Assembly: GCA_945939115.1 (NCBI GenBank)
Contig: CAMEVC010000006.1
Span: 24,036 to 88,035 of the forward strand
Direction of reading: 5' to 3'
Origin: an uncultured Eubacterium sp.
GTDB lineage: Bacteria > Bacillota > Clostridia > Lachnospirales > Lachnospiraceae
Length of the DNA: 64,000 bases
In this document: one piece after another, positions 62,557-64,000 of the stretch
How positions within the stretch are numbered: position 1 is the stretch's first letter
Layout of the letters: every line of letters begins with the position of its first letter
The notes under the pieces: model-generated
Told to the model about the DNA's origin: nothing
The model's input: the letters and a program-made list of their open reading frames with translations, nothing else
Database searches by the model: none
Translations under genes and position numbers: made by a program

Positions 62557-62604
62557 AAAGACCTACTAAATTGATGATATTCGCATTTTGGTAGGTCTTT
62601 TTTG
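62557..62604 (+). terminator. Rho-independent terminator after the AAA ATPase gene
   Basis: AAAGACCTAC pairs with GTAGGTCTTT, followed by a T run on the plus strand. It lies about 115 bases after the stop. Confidence 0.82.
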
Positions 62605-62696
62605 AAAACTTTAAGCTGATTAAGATGAAATCTAAACGGATATGCTTGAAAGACACCTACTAAATTGATGATATTCAGCTGATTAGTAGGCTTTCA
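62561..62696. repeat. 22-base direct repeat in two hairpins
   Basis: ACCTACTAAATTGATGATATTC appears at 62561-62582 and 62655-62676. Each copy is the left part of a hairpin; the second closes with TTAGTAGG near 62683-62690 and lacks a T run. A duplicated terminator-like element; function unknown. Confidence 0.7.
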
Positions 62697-62848
62697 TACA
62701 GCTATATAATATATAAACACCAATTTGCTCTATATAGAAAAACTTGTTCCTGTTCCTATATCTTGTTCCGCGCAATGGTTAGGTATTCTTGCTTCTTCTT
62801 TTATGGATTCTTGTTTTTGTGTTGTTTGGTTGAAGTGAAAAATGTGCA
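62697..62848. other. Spacer without a clear feature
   Basis: About 150 bases, partly AT-rich, with no supported gene. A plus-strand open frame here (from 62763) overlaps the terminator at 62849-62903 and has no convincing ribosome site. Confidence 0.5.
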
Positions 62849-62903
62849 CAAAAAATACCCTGCAAGGAAAGCAGGCGCGACTTGCCTCCAATCCCAGCAG
62901 GGT
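62849..62903 (-). terminator. Rho-independent terminator after the 71-residue gene
   Basis: ACCCTGC (62857-62863) and GCAGGGT (62897-62903) close a long stem on the minus strand, followed by six T. It lies directly after the stop of the gene ending at 62906. Confidence 0.85.
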
Positions 62904-62905
62904 TT

Positions 62906-63121
62906 CTATTTAATATCGTATATACAAGGTGCATACCCCAACGCCTCAAACTCGTCCAGATTGGAATCGATATAATCGAATTTCCCTTCTGCTGCTTTTA
63001 TTGTCTCATCCCTGTCAAGCTTGCCGCCATATAGTCTTTCCAAAACTCCAAACGGAAACACACCGTAGAGCATCTCCGCCGCTTTGAAGCATTTATCCAA
63101 CCACACTGTGTTCATCTTCAC
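62906..63121 (-). CDS. Unrecognised 71-residue protein, GTG start
   Basis: 71 residues, MKMNTVWLDKCFKAAEMLYG through FPFGVLERLYGGKLDRDETI to YAPCIYDIK. Helical, no membrane segment. The start is GTG at 63121 with AAGGAG five bases upstream, inside the end of the HTH gene (29-base overlap), so translation is coupled. A terminator follows the stop. Possibly a truncated member of a larger family. Function unknown. Confidence 0.6.
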   Translation of the reverse strand: MKMNTVWLDKCFKAAEMLYGVFPFGVLERLYGGKLDRDETIKAAEGKFDYIDSNLDEFEALGYAPCIYDIK

Positions 63122-63512
63122 TTTTTCTCCTTCTGTATTCTTTATTTCTTTGCGCGTTCACTGTGCCGATACCATAAATCCTGCTATCCTTGTATGGCTT
63201 GAGCGAGCTTACCTTTTTTACCGGAATATCTAACTCCTTTGCAATCTCGTCATCCTTCAATCCCTGTCTCATTAGTTTCCTTACCGACCGTGTTTCCTGA
63301 GTGGAATACCATCCGCCTTCTATTAATAGCCTTCGGGTCTTTTCCTGCGACAGGCCCATGATACGTCCAACTTCTCTTATGGATTTTCTAGTAAACATAT
63401 CTGGTTCTCTATCATCATAAGGAGGGCCAAATAAATCACAGGCTGCCCTGACCAACTCCTCCAGTTTCATCTCTTTATCTACTTCCTCATATATTCTTGG
63501 TCTTCCAGCCAT
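63093..63512 (-). CDS. HTH-type DNA-binding protein
   Basis: About 139 residues from ATG 63512 (GGAGG upstream). It starts MAGRPRIYEEVDKEMKLEEL, holds IREVGRIMGLSQEKTRRLLI and LMRQGLKDDEIAKELDIPVK, both helix-turn-helix-like, and ends with a basic tail (RNKEYRRRKSEDEHSVVG). Such GRP-x-prefixed proteins occur in mobile elements. It overlaps the following 71-residue gene. Probably a regulator of the pair or of a nearby element. Confidence 0.65.
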   Translation of the reverse strand: MAGRPRIYEEVDKEMKLEELVRAACDLFGPPYDDREPDMFTRKSIREVGRIMGLSQEKTRRLLIEGGWYSTQETRSVRKLMRQGLKDDEIAKELDIPVKKVSSLKPYKDSRIYGIGTVNAQRNKEYRRRKSEDEHSVVG

Positions 63513-63575
63513 TGCAACACCTCCTAATATCATAATACAATAAAATCTCATTCCGTGCAACATTTTTGAAGAAAA

Positions 63576-63603
63576 AGCTCACCAGTTTTTTCCGATGAGC
63601 TTC
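63576..63603 (-). terminator. Hairpin between the last two minus-strand genes
   Basis: AAGCTCA pairs with TGAGCTT around a 14-base loop; on the minus strand TTTCTTC follows. It probably ends the gene at 63749. Confidence 0.6.
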
Positions 63604-63748
63604 TCATCTTTGTTTACGCTACTATTTTTTTCTACACCATCTTCCTCACTACTCCACCTGCTTCGGCTGCTTTTTTTGTGTTTTTATGGGCGAAAATTGG
63701 AAGTGTGGGATGAGAAGAAAATTGGAAGGTTGGGGACAGTGTATGTGA

Positions 63749-64000
63749 TTAATGTTGTTCTGCAATCATATGTAGCAGTTCAGATATTTTTTGATAATCT
63801 TCTCCCTTTTTTATAATAAATTGTGCTATTAGCAACCGCTCAATCTCTCCAATTGAAAGTCTAAGTGCATTTGCAATGCGGAATAATTTTTCTTTACTGT
63901 CCCTCGCATCTGCGAGATTCGGAAACAACTGAGCTCCACAAATTATTTTCAAATATTCTTCATCATAGACGATGTCTTCTGGAATTACTTTCGGCAAAAA
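63749..64000 (-). CDS. Unrecognised protein, 5' end beyond the window
   Basis: At least 83 residues are visible and the frame is open to the window edge, so the start is beyond it. The readable part includes PEDIVYDEEYLKIICGAQLF, LADARDSKEKLFRIANALRL and a C-terminal LIAQFIIKKGEDYQKISELL. It is helical, with a possible helix-turn-helix near ALRLSIGEIERLL. Function unknown. Confidence 0.5.
   Translation of the reverse strand, partial: FLPKVIPEDIVYDEEYLKIICGAQLFPNLADARDSKEKLFRIANALRLSIGEIERLLIAQFIIKKGEDYQKISELLHMIAEQH

Noticed and set aside
62763..62975. Plus-strand 70-codon frame
   Set aside because: It overlaps a clear minus-strand terminator and the opposite gene, with no ribosome site.

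Overview
The window reads as chromosomal DNA of a low-GC, Gram-positive anaerobe, most likely a Lachnospiraceae member (Lachnospira/Eubacterium-like; genus is inference). Reasons: strong AGGAGG-type ribosome binding sites, clostridial families (DUF4867, FeoB-associated Cys-rich peptide, a monoderm Tad-type pilus locus, dockerin and cohesin surface proteins), a single-chain 1250-residue PurL, and no outer-membrane genes. Most genes lie on the minus strand.

Region by region. 1-3156: sugar operon (DUF4867 protein, fucose/arabinose-type isomerase, xylulokinase cut by the window edge). 3351-4864: metal-exporter-like permease and PAP2 phosphatase. 4943-8733: compact Tad-like type IVb pilus operon with three tiny related membrane peptides and several TTG starts. 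8884-12906: cell-wall genes murF and ddl, a lipoprotein, a nitroreductase and a DUF1653 protein. 13058-15662: PHP phosphoesterase, RlmI-type methyltransferase, YdcZ-type transporter. 15728-23057: argCJBD plus a solute-binding lipoprotein, divergent from argG across a region rich in TGCAT palindromes. 23242-31910: AI-2E-type permease, surface protein, P-II with an APC permease, an APH-fold kinase, a UcpA-like SDR, glyA. 32427-35268: feo operon with DtxR-box-like sites. 35376-48130: flavodoxin, PH-domain protein, purL, a tandem pair of M14-type deacylase homologues (one lacking the zinc ligands), a FapA-like protein, a 26-residue-repeat protein, and a nuclease-helicase with a nuclease-like partner.

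49247-52830 is an accessory island: a recombinase remnant, two related type III toxin-antitoxin loci (ToxN/AbiQ/CptN-like toxins, each behind its own promoter, small RNA and hairpin), a decayed zinc-ribbon gene, a degV gene, and an array of about five 73-bp palindromic repeats. 52902-58598 returns to core-type genes: a cohesin-bearing membrane protein next to a dockerin-bearing glucosaminidase, then prfC and a small conserved protein. 58849-64000 is a second accessory region: an AT-rich three-gene module ending in a SecB-like chaperone, a decayed IS transposase, a DUF4143-type ATPase with an internal deletion, and small overlapping HTH/unknown genes.

The strongest candidates for something undescribed are the twin type III toxin-antitoxin loci with the palindrome array between them, and the SecB-like three-gene module. 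All family assignments come from reading the sequence; no database search was run.
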